The notes: generated from the sequence alone by a model not told the origin. Positions 53,412 through 62,060 are shown, counted from the first letter of the stretch. The stretch: DNA of 64,000 bases from Variovorax gracilis (GCF_030317115.1 NZ_JASZYF010000003.1:310001-374000); one strand, 5' to 3'. Numbers and translations: made by a program.

Positions 53412-55298
53412 TCAGGGACTTCGTGGGGGCGCCGCAACCGGCGCAGTCCCCGGAACAGGCGTCACCAACGGTTCCTGAACGGCGTCCCGCAGTGCTGCGC
53501 GCAACGCCGCCAGCGCTGGTGCCGATGGCACCCCGGTGGCGGACGGTGTTTTTCCCTCACGCCAGCGAACCTGGGTCGGCGCAACCTCGAACACCGCAAG
53601 TACTTCGCGATCGCGCTCCAGAGTGACCCGATATTCCGGCGTGCCGGACAGCGGCTGCGCTCCGACAGCAGAGATCGCGGCCGAACCCAGCAAGGCATTC
53701 AGGTCGCGCGCCTCGGCGCGCTGAAACGTGCGGCTTTCTCCACCGCGCCGCGTGATGGTGATGCGGCTCCACTGGGACAACGCTGCGAAAGTCGGCGGCT
53801 CCGTCGCCTCCGTGCGCCGGGAAGAAGGGGGGGCAACGCGTGCGGCGGCAGGCGCGCCGGCAGCGGGTGCGCCAGGTGCTTGGGGGCGGGCCGCGTTGTC
53901 GGAGCGTTGCGCCAACATGGCGTCGTCCTCCTTGCGCGGTCGGGCGCCCGGTGACTCTGGCGGCGTTGGGCGCGAAGACGCGCCGGCCGACGGCGGCGCC
54001 GGGGCGACAGGCGGCGCAGATTTCGCAACGTCCGCACTCTCGCGTCTTGGCGGCGGAGGCTGCGGCGAAGTGGCCGGAGGCGTCTTCTGCACTTTCGCCA
54101 TTGGCGGCGGAGCCGGTGCGACGGGCGTGGCAGGCGGATTCGATTCCGCCACAGGCGGAGCCTGTGGCTCCGGCGATGCCGGAGGCGGCGCGGATGCCTG
54201 TGACGCCGAAGACGCATCCCGCGACGGCGCGGGATTGCCCGGGCCCGGACGCTGCGACGCAGTCGACTCCACGGCTTGCGGCACTGGCGCGGAAGCTTGC
54301 GGCCTCGAATCGATCTGTGGAGGAATCACCGGTTCACGCCGCCAAAGCAGCGACACCAGCGTTGCGACCAGCACCGTGGCCAACCCCGCGATCAACGGCA
54401 CGCGCGAACGCTTTCCGTCCGACGGGCCGATGCGCCGCCACCATGGCCGCGCCGCCAGTTCCAGTTCCGCTTCAGCCTCTTCCGGATCTGCCGCGCCAAC
54501 GGCTTCGCTCGCCCTTTTCAGCATCGCCTTGCGAAGCCGCCAGTCCGGTGCCGTGTTCTGGTCCGGCGCGTATTCCAGCGCCTGCCACAAATGGGCGTCG
54601 CTCAGATCGTCCGGACTGTCCTCCGACGGCTCGATGCCCTGCTCCAGGACCGACAGGTACCGCTCCATGCAGCCGCGCAACTTCTTCAGGCCGGAGCGCA
54701 ACCGCTTGCGGACGGTTTCCGAGCCGACGTCGAGCGCGCCGGTCAGCGCCTCGACGGTAAAACCATCCTCGTGGTGCAGCAGGAAGGCGGCGCGCTGTTC
54801 AATCGGCAGTTCGTCGAGGCAGGCCAGCAGCCGGCGGCCCGCGGCGCGCCAGAAGGCGAGTTCTTCCTCCGACGGGCGCGCGGCGTCGTTGGCCGCGCCA
54901 CCGTGGTCACTAAGCAGTCCGCGACTGAAGATCTGCGCAGCTTCGAGCCCGTCGCCGTCTTCGTCATGCGCATAGAACGCCACCTCGCGGCCGCTCAGCC
55001 GCAGCCTGTCCATGGCGAGGTTGTGTGCAATGGTGAAGGCCCAGACGCGCCATGGAACATCCTGCGGCGAAAAGCTGTCGCGCGCGACGCTCACCCGCAT
55101 CCAGATTTCCTGGAACACCTCGTCGACTTCGCCTGCGAATCGGATGCCGAGCAAACGCCGAACGAAGCGGTAGAGCGCGCGCTCGTTGCGGGCATAGAGC
55201 GCGTCGAAGGCGGAAGGCTCCCCGCCGGCGTAGGCGAGCATCAACTCGTCGTCCGGCAGGGCGTCATCGAGACTGGGAATTGCAGTGGGCTCGCGCAT
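53412..55298 (-). CDS. ECF-type sigma factor fused to a membrane-anchored C-terminal half
   Basis: Single frame of 628 residues. Residues about 15-105 are sigma region 2 (FDALYARNERALYRFVRRLL, VFQEIWMRV, WRVWAFTIAHNLAMDRLR) and about 150-215 are region 4 (LLACLDELPIEQRAAFLLH, TVRKRLRSGLKKLRG). Then comes a stretch like the cytoplasmic part of anti-sigma proteins (HLWQALEYAPDQNTAPDWRL, about 236-255), a membrane helix at about 300-319, a Pro/Ala/Ser-rich region (330-530) and a small C-terminal domain ending near the stop. In relatives I know, sigma and anti-sigma are separate, often overlapping genes. The ATG at 55296-55298 begins MREPTAIPS. Internal Met codons (211, 260) could also start a separate membrane protein. 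Confidence 0.85.
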   Translation of the reverse strand: MREPTAIPSLDDALPDDELMLAYAGGEPSAFDALYARNERALYRFVRRLLGIRFAGEVDEVFQEIWMRVSVARDSFSPQDVPWRVWAFTIAHNLAMDRLRLSGREVAFYAHDEDGDGLEAAQIFSRGLLSDHGGAANDAARPSEEELAFWRAAGRRLLACLDELPIEQRAAFLLHHEDGFTVEALTGALDVGSETVRKRLRSGLKKLRGCMERYLSVLEQGIEPSEDSPDDLSDAHLWQALEYAPDQNTAPDWRLRKAMLKRASEAVGAADPEEAEAELELAARPWWRRIGPSDGKRSRVPLIAGLATVLVATLVSLLWRREPVIPPQIDSRPQASAPVPQAVESTASQRPGPGNPAPSRDASSASQASAPPPASPEPQAPPVAESNPPATPVAPAPPPMAKVQKTPPATSPQPPPPRRESADVAKSAPPVAPAPPSAGASSRPTPPESPGARPRKEDDAMLAQRSDNAARPQAPGAPAAGAPAAARVAPPSSRRTEATEPPTFAALSQWSRITITRRGGESRTFQRAEARDLNALLGSAAISAVGAQPLSGTPEYRVTLERDREVLAVFEVAPTQVRWREGKTPSATGVPSAPALAALRAALRDAVQEPLVTPVPGTAPVAAPPRSP

Positions 55299-55429
55299 CG
55301 GGCGATTTTGACCTCTCGTTCCGCGGCATGCACCGCCGTCCGGGAGTGGCGACGTGCATTCCGTCGGGGCGGTCGAGCCGCAGGATTTGGAGGCCGCCCG
55401 CAAGGGCATCGGGAAACTTCCGACAGGTG

Positions 55430-55458
55430 CTGAAAGTGGCCCGGAGCCGCGCTATAAT
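55430..55458 (+). promoter_or_regulatory. Sigma-70-type promoter of the CAT-anticodon tRNA
   Basis: A perfect TATAAT at 55453-55458 stands 9 bases before the tRNA. CTGAAA at 55430-55435, 17 bases upstream, matches four of six -35 positions (TTGACA). Confidence 0.7.
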
Positions 55459-55467
55459 CTCTGGCTC

Positions 55468-55544
55468 GGCTCTTTAGCTCAGTCGGTTAGAGCGATGGAA
55501 TCATAATCCACAGGTCCGCGGTTCGAGTCCGTGAAGAGCCACCA
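55468..55544 (+). tRNA. tRNA with CAT anticodon (elongator Met, or Ile2)
   Basis: Hand-folded cloverleaf of 77 bases. The acceptor stem GGCTCTT/AAGAGCC is perfect and CCA is encoded. The D arm is GCTC/GAGC, and the anticodon arm ATGGA-ATCATAA-TCCAC has one A-C mismatch at its base and CAT at positions 34-36. The T arm contains GGTTCGAGTCC. CAT is used by elongator and initiator Met tRNAs and by the Ile tRNA with modified C34. The fully paired first acceptor pair rules against the initiator. Met versus Ile2 cannot be settled by eye. Confidence 0.9.
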
Positions 55545-55551
55545 AACAAGA

Positions 55552-55585
55552 AAAGCCTGCTATCACTTCGATAGCAGGCTTTTTT
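55552..55585 (+). terminator. Rho-independent terminator after the CAT tRNA
   Basis: A 13-bp perfect stem AAAGCCTGCTATC/GATAGCAGGCTTT (55552-55564 and 55570-55582), loop ACTTC, and a T run to 55585. It ends the tRNA transcript and also stands just before the end of the convergent lipoprotein gene. Confidence 0.9.
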
Positions 55586-55608
55586 GCTTTGGGCCGTTGG
55601 TTGCCTAC

Positions 55609-55815
55609 TTATTCCTTGGGACGCCGCCAGGCGCTGAGGAACTCGGCCGGCTTGTCCGGCGGCTGCCACGTGACCACGACCGGGGATGAGGCTGAGGGAG
55701 CCGTCGATGCAGCACTGGCGCCTATCGCGGCTTCCCTGCCCGCGCCTTCGCAGCCGGCAAGACATGCCGCCGCAGCCGTCAGGCCTGCCGCCACGTACCA
55801 GGATGAATTCTTCAC
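55609..55815 (-). CDS. Small lipoprotein, unknown function
   Basis: Protein of 68 residues. It has a lipoprotein signal peptide with lipobox LAGC (Cys22) in LTAAAACLAGCEGAG, then an Ala/Ser-rich linker and a short tail (WQPPDKPAEFLSAWRRPKE). The GTG start at 55813-55815 has GAGGAG 6 bases upstream; the frame also reads further upstream, but without lipoprotein character. I recognise no family. It would sit in the inner or outer membrane; there is no Asp at +2, which suits outer-membrane sorting. Confidence 0.7.
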   Translation of the reverse strand: MKNSSWYVAAGLTAAAACLAGCEGAGREAAIGASAASTAPSASSPVVVTWQPPDKPAEFLSAWRRPKE

Positions 55816-55922
55816 AGCGACTCCTCGGTTGTTCTGCCGCGTGCAACCCTGGCTGGGTTGTACGGATGCGCTGAGTGTAACAGAGATGTAACTCCAAAGT
55901 TCTATTTCTAGGCTTGGCGGCA

Positions 55923-57128
55923 CTAAATGCACTGTTGCGTTGACTTTTCAAGGTGCGGCATCGAGGTCGATGCCTGCGAGTCTTCGAGGATGCCCCGAAG
56001 AATGCGCGGCAGCTCGACGATCGCCTCGTTGCGAATGCCGCGCGTGGCTGCCCGATAGCGGTCCATCTGCGAGGTCAGCTCCTCGACCGCCTCCGCCACC
56101 TTGGCAAAGCTCGCGCAGACCACACCCACGCCCTGCTCGCGCACCCACTGGGCGTTGTAGCGTTCCTGCGGCAGCGTCCAGCGATTGCGCACGACGATCA
56201 CGGGCAGGTGCATCTGCACCGCCTCGCTGAGGCTGCCGGGTCCGGGCTTTCCGATGAAGAAATCGGCGAGTTGCATGTAGTGGGCTATGTCGGGCGTGAA
56301 CTCCAGCACGAGCCGCGGCGCCCGCGAAGACGAGGCGCGCAGGTCGCGAGCCAGCTTCGCGTTGTGGCCGCAAGCGAGGATGAGCTGCGTATCGCGCAGC
56401 CGCTTCGCGATGCCGAGCATCGCCTTGGAGCCCTGCCCGCCGAACAGCACGATGCCGGTCGGGCGATCGGGGTCGAGCCCCATCGAAGCCCGCGCTGCTG
56501 CACGGTCGACCGGCTTCGCGTCGTGGAATGCCGAGCGCATGAGCATGCCGGAAGTCGCGTGGGTCCGATCATCCGAATACCCGGCCTCGCGCGCCTGCTG
56601 CACGGCCCTGGGACTTCCGCAAACGAAGTGCTGGTCCAAACCTTTTTCGATCCAGAAGTTCGGCGGGTGATCCGCCAGATCGGTCAGCACGGTCACATAC
56701 GGAACACCGGGCAACGTGGACGCGAGCGCCTCGCACATCGCACGGTTGAAGTTGGGAATCAGTGACACGACCATGTCGGGCTCGGTCGCGAGCCAATGCT
56801 GCTGCAGTTGCCGCAACAGCGTCGAATGCCCCCAGCGGATCATTCCCTGGAGCAGCTTCAGCTCCTGCGCCAGGCCGAGCGTCCACCCACGTGCCAGGCG
56901 CTTGTTGTAGACGTCCTCGGGATCCATGCCCGTGATCTTTCGGAAGCTGTCCCTGGGGTCGAGCACTTCGCGCAGGTTGACCAGTCTCACGGTCCACGGA
57001 AGGCCCGCCCGCCGGATGGCGGCTTCGAGCGCCAGCGCCGAGGCACGGTGGCCGCCGCCGGCGTTGAAGTAGACGAGGTCGACGGTCCGGGCCGGGCGGC
57101 AAGGAGGAAGCAGGGCCGCGGGCTTCAT
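55923..57128 (-). CDS. MGDG-synthase-like / MurG-type glycosyltransferase
   Basis: Glycosyltransferase of 401 residues with the GT28 two-domain look. N-terminal domain: DLVYFNAGGGHRASALALE (the GGGH loop of monogalactosyldiacylglycerol synthases) and VVSLIPNFNRAMCEAL. C-terminal nucleotide-sugar domain: IVLFGGQGSKAML and FFIGKPGPGSLSEAVQMHLPVIVV. Such enzymes add a sugar to diacylglycerol, ceramide or lipid-linked intermediates. Its ATG overlaps the stop of the phosphoesterase gene by four bases, and that coupling suggests a pathway using the diacylglycerol the partner may release. Confidence 0.85.
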   Translation of the reverse strand: MKPAALLPPCRPARTVDLVYFNAGGGHRASALALEAAIRRAGLPWTVRLVNLREVLDPRDSFRKITGMDPEDVYNKRLARGWTLGLAQELKLLQGMIRWGHSTLLRQLQQHWLATEPDMVVSLIPNFNRAMCEALASTLPGVPYVTVLTDLADHPPNFWIEKGLDQHFVCGSPRAVQQAREAGYSDDRTHATSGMLMRSAFHDAKPVDRAAARASMGLDPDRPTGIVLFGGQGSKAMLGIAKRLRDTQLILACGHNAKLARDLRASSSRAPRLVLEFTPDIAHYMQLADFFIGKPGPGSLSEAVQMHLPVIVVRNRWTLPQERYNAQWVREQGVGVVCASFAKVAEAVEELTSQMDRYRAATRGIRNEAIVELPRILRGILEDSQASTSMPHLEKSTQQCI

Positions 57129-58003
57129 GCGTGCGCCGGCTCGCGCCGCGAAGCCGCATGCCCGGCCCGGGCCTCGACGGGCATGTGCTCCGCCCAGTGC
57201 AGGATCTCCAACGACCCGTCCGCATGCTCCGCCAGTGCGGTCAGGCTCTCGACCCAGTCGCCGTCGTTGGCGTAGAGGATGCCGTCGATGTCGCGCAGTT
57301 CCGCGTGATGGATATGGCCGCACACGACGCCTTGCACGCCCCGCCTGCGCGCTTCGCGCGCCACTGCGCTTTCGAAATCGCCCACGTAGCTGACCGCGCG
57401 CTTGACCTTCAGCTTCAAGTACTTCGACAACGACCAGTAGGGCAAGCCCATGCGCGCACGAAGGGAGTTGAGATGGCGGTTCAGCTTCAGCGTGAATTCA
57501 TAGAGCGAGTCGCCGACGTGCGCCAGCCACTTTGCGCACTGGATCACGCCGTCGAACAGATCGCCATGCATGACCCACAGCTTGCGGCCGTCCGCGGTCT
57601 CGTGGATCCACTCCTCCGCGACGTCGATGCCGCCGAAGTTGTGGTGCAGGTACTTGCGCGCGAACTCGTCGTGATTGCCCGGGATGAAGATCACGCGCGT
57701 ACCCTTGCGCGCCTTGCGCAGCAGCTTCTGGATCACGTCGTTGTGCGCCTGCGGCCAGTACCAGTGACGGCGCAGTTGCCAGCCGTCGATGATGTCGCCC
57801 ACGAGGAACAGCGTCTCGCACTCGGTGTGCTTGAGGAAGTCCAGCAGTGCGCGGGCCTGGCAGCCGGGCGTCCCCAGGTGCAGGTCGGAGATCCAGAGCG
57901 TGCGGTACTTCTGCGGCGGGCGCAGGGCATCCCCGTCTTCCGGCTCGGGAAGCTGGGGGGCGGAATCGCGCCATGCGCGAAGAAAGGCGTCGTCGCGTTG
58001 CAT
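57125..58003 (-). CDS. Metallophosphoesterase of the LpxH/PlcP group
   Basis: Calcineurin-like phosphoesterase of 292 residues. All metal motifs are present in order: ISDLHLG, GDIIDGW, GNHDEF, VMHGDLFD and CGHIHHAE. COG2908 proteins include LpxH (UDP-2,3-diacylglucosamine diphosphatase) and PlcP, the phospholipase C used by alphaproteobacteria and marine bacteria to replace phospholipids under phosphate limitation. The long middle segment (HWYWPQAHNDVIQKLLRKARKG, LPYWSLSKYLKLKVKRAVSY) and the glycosyltransferase partner favour PlcP over LpxH. I chose ATG 58001-58003; its ribosome-binding site is weak. Substrate is inferred. Confidence 0.8.
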   Translation of the reverse strand: MQRDDAFLRAWRDSAPQLPEPEDGDALRPPQKYRTLWISDLHLGTPGCQARALLDFLKHTECETLFLVGDIIDGWQLRRHWYWPQAHNDVIQKLLRKARKGTRVIFIPGNHDEFARKYLHHNFGGIDVAEEWIHETADGRKLWVMHGDLFDGVIQCAKWLAHVGDSLYEFTLKLNRHLNSLRARMGLPYWSLSKYLKLKVKRAVSYVGDFESAVAREARRRGVQGVVCGHIHHAELRDIDGILYANDGDWVESLTALAEHADGSLEILHWAEHMPVEARAGHAASRREPAHA

Positions 58004-58049
58004 GGACCGACACGATCGCTTCGACCCGTGACGGGGCCAAGGCACATGC

Positions 58050-58097
58050 GTGACCTCCTGATGACACCGGCGAGTCTCTTCGGGCAAACCATGACAA
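58050..58097. promoter_or_regulatory. Pho-box-like heptamers in the divergent lipid-gene region
   Basis: On the minus strand GTGTCATCAGGAGGTCAC (58067 to 58050) has two heptamers, GTGTCAT and AGGTCAC, four bases apart. They match 11 of 14 heptamer positions of the enteric Pho box (CTGTCAT-N4-CTGTCAC). A further TTGTCAT lies at 58097-58091. They stand 46-95 bases upstream of the phosphoesterase start, in the 137 bases shared with the divergent fusion gene. No -10 box is evident. Confidence 0.4.
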
Positions 58098-58140
58098 AGC
58101 CGCGGCGAAGTCACACCGTGCGCACCGGAGAATTCGACGC

Positions 58141-59868
58141 ATGCGACCCGGCCAGATCATCGTTCTTGCAACCCCCGTCTTCTTCCTCCTCATCGGGATC
58201 GAATTCTTCGTGGGACGCCTGCGCGCCCGGCGCGGGACCGGCCAGGACACCTACCGCCTGCCGGACACGCTCAACAGCATCGGCCTGGGCATGCTGAGCC
58301 AGATCAGCGCGGCGATCACCGGGCTCCTGCGCATCGGCATCTACGCCGCGATCTGGTCGGCCTTCGCCCTGTTCCGCAACGACGAGTTCTGGATGCAGTG
58401 GTACGGATGGGTGCTGGCGCTCGTTTTCTACGACTTCTGCTACTACTGGCTGCATCGCTTCGGCCACGAAAGCGCTGTGCTGTGGGCCGCGCACGTGGTG
58501 CATCACCAGAGCCAGCACTACAACCTGTCCACCGCGCTGCGCCAGACCTCCAGCGGCGTGCTGCTGGGCTGGATCTTCTACCTCCCGATGGCGCTCGCGG
58601 GCGTGCCGCCTCTGGTTTTCGGCGCGGTCGCGCTGATCGACCTGCTCTACCAGTTCTGGGTGCACACCGAGCAGGTCGGCAGGCTGGGCTGGTTCGACCG
58701 CTGGTTCTGCTCGCCGTCAAACCATCGCGTGCATCACGCCGTGAACGACGGCTACATCGACCGGAACTACGGCGGCGTGCTGATCGTGTGGGACCGGCTC
58801 TTCGGCACCTTCAAGGAAGAGGACGAGCCCTGCGTCTACGGAACGCGCAGTCCGCTACAGAGTTGGGATCCGGTCTGGGCCAACGCCGAGGTCTATTGGT
58901 CGCTCGCGCGCGACGCATGGCGGACGCGGCGCTGGAGCGACAAGCTGCGCATCTGGCTGAAGCCACCGGGCTGGCGGCCGGCCGACGTGGAGGCGCTGGA
59001 CCCGAAACCGCCTTTCGACATCAGCCAGGTGCGCCGCTACGAACCGCCGGCTTCCCGCGGTGTGCAGGTCTTTGCAGCCGTGCAGTTCATGGCGCTGCTG
59101 GGCGGTGCTACCGCCTTCCTCTGGTACGCGGACACGCTCCCCTTCGCCTCCTCGCTGGTGTGGCTCGCCGCGCTGACGGCCGGACTTTGGGCGACCGGTG
59201 CGGTACTGCAGGGCCGGCTGTCGGTGATCGAGGTTCTGTTCGTCGATGCGGCGGCGCTGGCCACTTCCAGTGGCGCATTGAGCATTGCCGGCCTTCACCT
59301 GGTCTTCAAGCCGCTCGCGCTGATGATCCTCATCGCCTTTGCGCTGATGCGCGCCCGCTCACTGAAATCGCCCGGCCGCTTCGTCCTCCTGCTGGTGGCC
59401 GGTCTCGTGGCTTCCCTGGCCGGCGACGTTCTCCTGATGTGGCCGCAATTCTTCGTGCCGGGACTCATCTGCTTCTTGCTGGCACACCTGGCGTACATCG
59501 CCCTCTTCGCCTCGGGAGCCGGCCTGTTTCCTCGGCGGCGCGCCCTCGCCGCCACGCTGGCCATCGGCTTGCTGATGTACGTTTTCCTGTGGTGGGGCGG
59601 GATGCCATCGGGCCTGAGGGTGCCCGTGGGGATCTATGTCTTGGTGATCGCCTGCATGGCAGCCCAGGCGCTCGGGCGGGCGGCGGTTCTTGGCGATGCA
59701 TCGGCGCGACGGGTCGCCGTGGGTGCCTGCCTCTTCATGCTGAGCGATGCCTTGTTGGCAACGAACCGCTTCGTCTCGCCGCTGCCAGTGGCCTCGTTGT
59801 GGGTGCTGGCCAGCTATTACGCGGCGCAGTGGTTCATCGCCTCGAATGCGTTGATGCCGAGAACCTAG
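58141..59868 (+). CDS. Fatty-acid-hydroxylase/sterol-desaturase domain fused to a YhhN (lysoplasmalogenase-like) domain
   Basis: Membrane protein of 575 residues. The first half is a di-iron hydroxylase of the sterol desaturase / alkylglycerol monooxygenase type, with histidine clusters HRFGH (105-109), HVVHHQSQH (118-126) and NHRVHH (194-199) among membrane helices. The second half (about 305-570) has some eight membrane segments and YhhN/TMEM86 marks: [30 protein letters not shown] and [16 protein letters not shown]. Alkylglycerol monooxygenase splits ether lipids and TMEM86 enzymes split vinyl-ether lysolipids, so one chain may handle ether lipids in two ways. CGGAG precedes ATG 58141. The 3' end overlaps the convergent ruvB by four bases. 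Confidence 0.85.
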   Translation: MRPGQIIVLATPVFFLLIGIEFFVGRLRARRGTGQDTYRLPDTLNSIGLGMLSQISAAITGLLRIGIYAAIWSAFALFRNDEFWMQWYGWVLALVFYDFCYYWLHRFGHESAVLWAAHVVHHQSQHYNLSTALRQTSSGVLLGWIFYLPMALAGVPPLVFGAVALIDLLYQFWVHTEQVGRLGWFDRWFCSPSNHRVHHAVNDGYIDRNYGGVLIVWDRLFGTFKEEDEPCVYGTRSPLQSWDPVWANAEVYWSLARDAWRTRRWSDKLRIWLKPPGWRPADVEALDPKPPFDISQVRRYEPPASRGVQVFAAVQFMALLGGATAFLWYADTLPFASSLVWLAALTAGLWATGAVLQGRLSVIEVLFVDAAALATSSGALSIAGLHLVFKPLALMILIAFALMRARSLKSPGRFVLLLVAGLVASLAGDVLLMWPQFFVPGLICFLLAHLAYIALFASGAGLFPRRRALAATLAIGLLMYVFLWWGGMPSGLRVPVGIYVLVIACMAAQALGRAAVLGDASARRVAVGACLFMLSDALLATNRFVSPLPVASLWVLASYYAAQWFIASNALMPRT

Positions 59869-60920
59869 CTCCCGAACATATCCCCGTCACGCTGCGGCGC
59901 TGCAACGCCCAGATGCCGGTACGCGGCCAGCGTCGCTATGCGGCCGCGCGGCGTGCGCTGCAGGTAGCCCTGCTGGATCAGATAGGGCTCGATCACGTCC
60001 TCGATCGTGCCGGACTCCTCGCCGATGCTGGCGGCGATGTTGTCCAGCCCGACCGGCCCGCCGTCGAAACGGTGGATGACGGCTTCGAGCAGCTTGCGGT
60101 CCATCAGGTCGAAGCCCTGCGGATCGACGTCGAGCATCGCGAGCGCCTTGTGCGCCACGTCGACGGTGATCCGTCCGTCGCTCTTGACCTGCGCGTAGTC
60201 GCGCACACGCCGCAGCAGCCGATTGGCGATGCGGGGCGTGCCGCGCGAACGGCGCGCGATCTCGAGACCGCCGTCGTCGTCCATCGGCACGGCCAGCAAG
60301 CCCGCGCTGCGGCGCACGATGCGGGCCAGTTCTTCGGCCGTGTAGAACTCCAGCCGCGCAACGATGCCGAAGCGGTCGCGCAGCGGATTCGTCAGCATTC
60401 CCGCCCGGGTGGTCGCGCCCACCAGCGTGAAGGGCTGCAGGTCGAGCTTGATGCTGCGCGCCGCCGGCCCCTCGCCGATCATGATGTCGATCTGGTAGTC
60501 CTCCAGGGCGGGGTAGAGGATTTCCTCGACCACGGGCGAGAGGCGGTGGATCTCGTCGATGAAGAGCACGTCGTTGCGCTCGAGGTTGGTGAGCAGTGCC
60601 GCGAGATCCTTGGGCTTCTCCAGCACCGGGCCGGAGGTCTGGCGCAGGTTCACGCCGAGTTCGGCCGCGATGATGTGCGAGAGCGTGGTCTTGCCCAGCC
60701 CCGGCGGGCCGAACAACAGGACGTGGTCGAGCGCCTCCGCGCGATGGCGCGCCGCGCCGATGAAGATCTCGAGTTGCTCGCGCACCTTCGCCTGGCCGAC
60801 GTACTCGTCGAGCAACTTGGGCCGCAACGCACGTTCGATGGCTTCTTCGTTGGGCGAGGCGGGCGCAGCGGACACCACGCGTTGCGGGGCCGGGGCGAAA
60901 TCGTCGGTCTGGATGGTCAT
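59865..60920 (-). CDS. ruvB: RuvB, Holliday junction branch-migration ATPase
   Basis: AAA+ motor of 351 residues. Walker [12 protein letters not shown], Walker [11 protein letters not shown], sensor 1 [18 protein letters not shown], arginine finger [13 protein letters not shown], and a C-terminal winged helix ([17 protein letters not shown]). It works with RuvA to move Holliday junctions. ruvA lies upstream on the same strand, but a gene of opposite orientation sits between. Confidence 0.97.
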   Translation of the reverse strand: MTIQTDDFAPAPQRVVSAAPASPNEEAIERALRPKLLDEYVGQAKVREQLEIFIGAARHRAEALDHVLLFGPPGLGKTTLSHIIAAELGVNLRQTSGPVLEKPKDLAALLTNLERNDVLFIDEIHRLSPVVEEILYPALEDYQIDIMIGEGPAARSIKLDLQPFTLVGATTRAGMLTNPLRDRFGIVARLEFYTAEELARIVRRSAGLLAVPMDDDGGLEIARRSRGTPRIANRLLRRVRDYAQVKSDGRITVDVAHKALAMLDVDPQGFDLMDRKLLEAVIHRFDGGPVGLDNIAASIGEESGTIEDVIEPYLIQQGYLQRTPRGRIATLAAYRHLGVAAPQRDGDMFGS

Positions 60921-61009
60921 GAGGGCAGTGGGCTGAGGGGCGCAGTTTAGGGCCTGTTGGCAGCTCCTCTGCGGCAGAATGCGCCACCGGGAAGGGGCCG
61001 AATCACCTC

Positions 61010-61444
61010 ATGAATGACAACGACCGCGCACTGTGCGCCGCCACTGCTGGCCTGCTGCGTGCCAGCGGCGCCCTGGCGCTCTGGGGGCTCGCGCTCGCCT
61101 TCATCGCCGGGCTGGTGCTCGCCCTCACGGGGCGCTCGTTGCCATCGGCGGCCTGGTTCATCTACGCGATGGTCGGGCTGATCGGATTGCCCGAACGCTA
61201 TCTGGCGCTGCGCCTCGCGCTCACCGCCTCGCTGTTCGAAGGGCTGGTGCAAGGCGCGATCGCCTCGACGTCCGCTCTGGAGAACGGACTGGAAAAACTC
61301 GGCCTGCGCCGCGGCTCCGATGGATCGCGCCAACTGGCCGATCGCGTCCTGGAGGCCCGCAAGCTGATGCAGCGGCACGGCATCGTCGTCGTGGTGCAGA
61401 CCATCCTGTTCGCGTTGGCGCTCGCGATGCAGGACTCGCGCTGA
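61010..61444 (+). CDS. Membrane protein of unknown function between ruvA and ruvB
   Basis: Protein of 144 residues with two N-terminal membrane segments (LLRASGALALWGLALAFIAGLVLAL, about 14-38, and LPSAAWFIYAMVGLIGLPERYLALRLALTAS, about 43-70), then a helical soluble part and a last hydrophobic stretch (GIVVVVQTILFALALAM). I recognise no family. It is encoded opposite to ruvA and ruvB and converges on ruvA with 10 bases between the stops. Confidence 0.7.
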   Translation: MNDNDRALCAATAGLLRASGALALWGLALAFIAGLVLALTGRSLPSAAWFIYAMVGLIGLPERYLALRLALTASLFEGLVQGAIASTSALENGLEKLGLRRGSDGSRQLADRVLEARKLMQRHGIVVVVQTILFALALAMQDSR

Positions 61445-61454
61445 GCTGCCGGGC

Positions 61455-62027
61455 CTACTTCGCCAACGCGCGCAGCGCCAGCTTGATCCCTTCGCCCACC
61501 GCGATGTCCTTCGGCAGCGCCTTGAGCGCCGCGGCGGCCTCCTTGTCGCTGTAGCCGAGCGCGACCAGCGCCTGCAGGATGTCGGCCTGCGCGTCGCTCG
61601 CCGCATGCGCCGGCAGTGCGATGTCGGCGCCGAGCTTGCCTTTGAGTTCGAGCAACAGCCGCTCGGCCGTCTTCTTGCCGATGCCGGGGATCTTCACCAG
61701 GCGCCCGGCCTCCTGCAAGGTGATGGCCTGCGCGAGCTCGCTCACGCTCATGCCGCTGAGCACGCCCAGCGCCGTCCGCGGCCCGACCCCGGAGATCTTG
61801 ATGAGCTGGCGAAAGGCCGCGCGCTCGGCGGCAGTGCCGAAGCCGTAGAGAATCTGCGCGTCCTCGCGCACCACGAAGTGCGTGAGCAGCGACACCCGCT
61901 CGCCGGCGCCCGGCAGGTTGTAGAAGGTGCTCATGGGCACATCGACCTCGTAGCCGACGCCGTTGCAGTCCACCACTACCTGCGGCGGATTGCGTTCAGC
62001 CAGGATGCCGGTGAGTTTGCCTATCAT
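61455..62027 (-). CDS. ruvA: RuvA, Holliday junction binding protein
   Basis: Protein of 190 residues: N-terminal OB domain ([28 protein letters not shown]), two helix-hairpin-helix motifs ([18 protein letters not shown] and [22 protein letters not shown]) and a C-terminal domain that contacts RuvB ([22 protein letters not shown]). ATG 62025-62027. Divergent from the phoH-like gene by 33 bases. Confidence 0.96.
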   Translation of the reverse strand: MIGKLTGILAERNPPQVVVDCNGVGYEVDVPMSTFYNLPGAGERVSLLTHFVVREDAQILYGFGTAAERAAFRQLIKISGVGPRTALGVLSGMSVSELAQAITLQEAGRLVKIPGIGKKTAERLLLELKGKLGADIALPAHAASDAQADILQALVALGYSDKEAAAALKALPKDIAVGEGIKLALRALAK

Positions 62028-62060
62028 GGGTGCCCTTCTCGCTTTGAAAATGAAATCCGC

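Noticed and set aside
57125..58003. Plain LpxH of lipid A synthesis
   Set aside because: Not excluded, but the overlap with a GT28-type glycosyltransferase, the longer chain and the Pho-box-like sites fit PlcP better; left as a group-level call.
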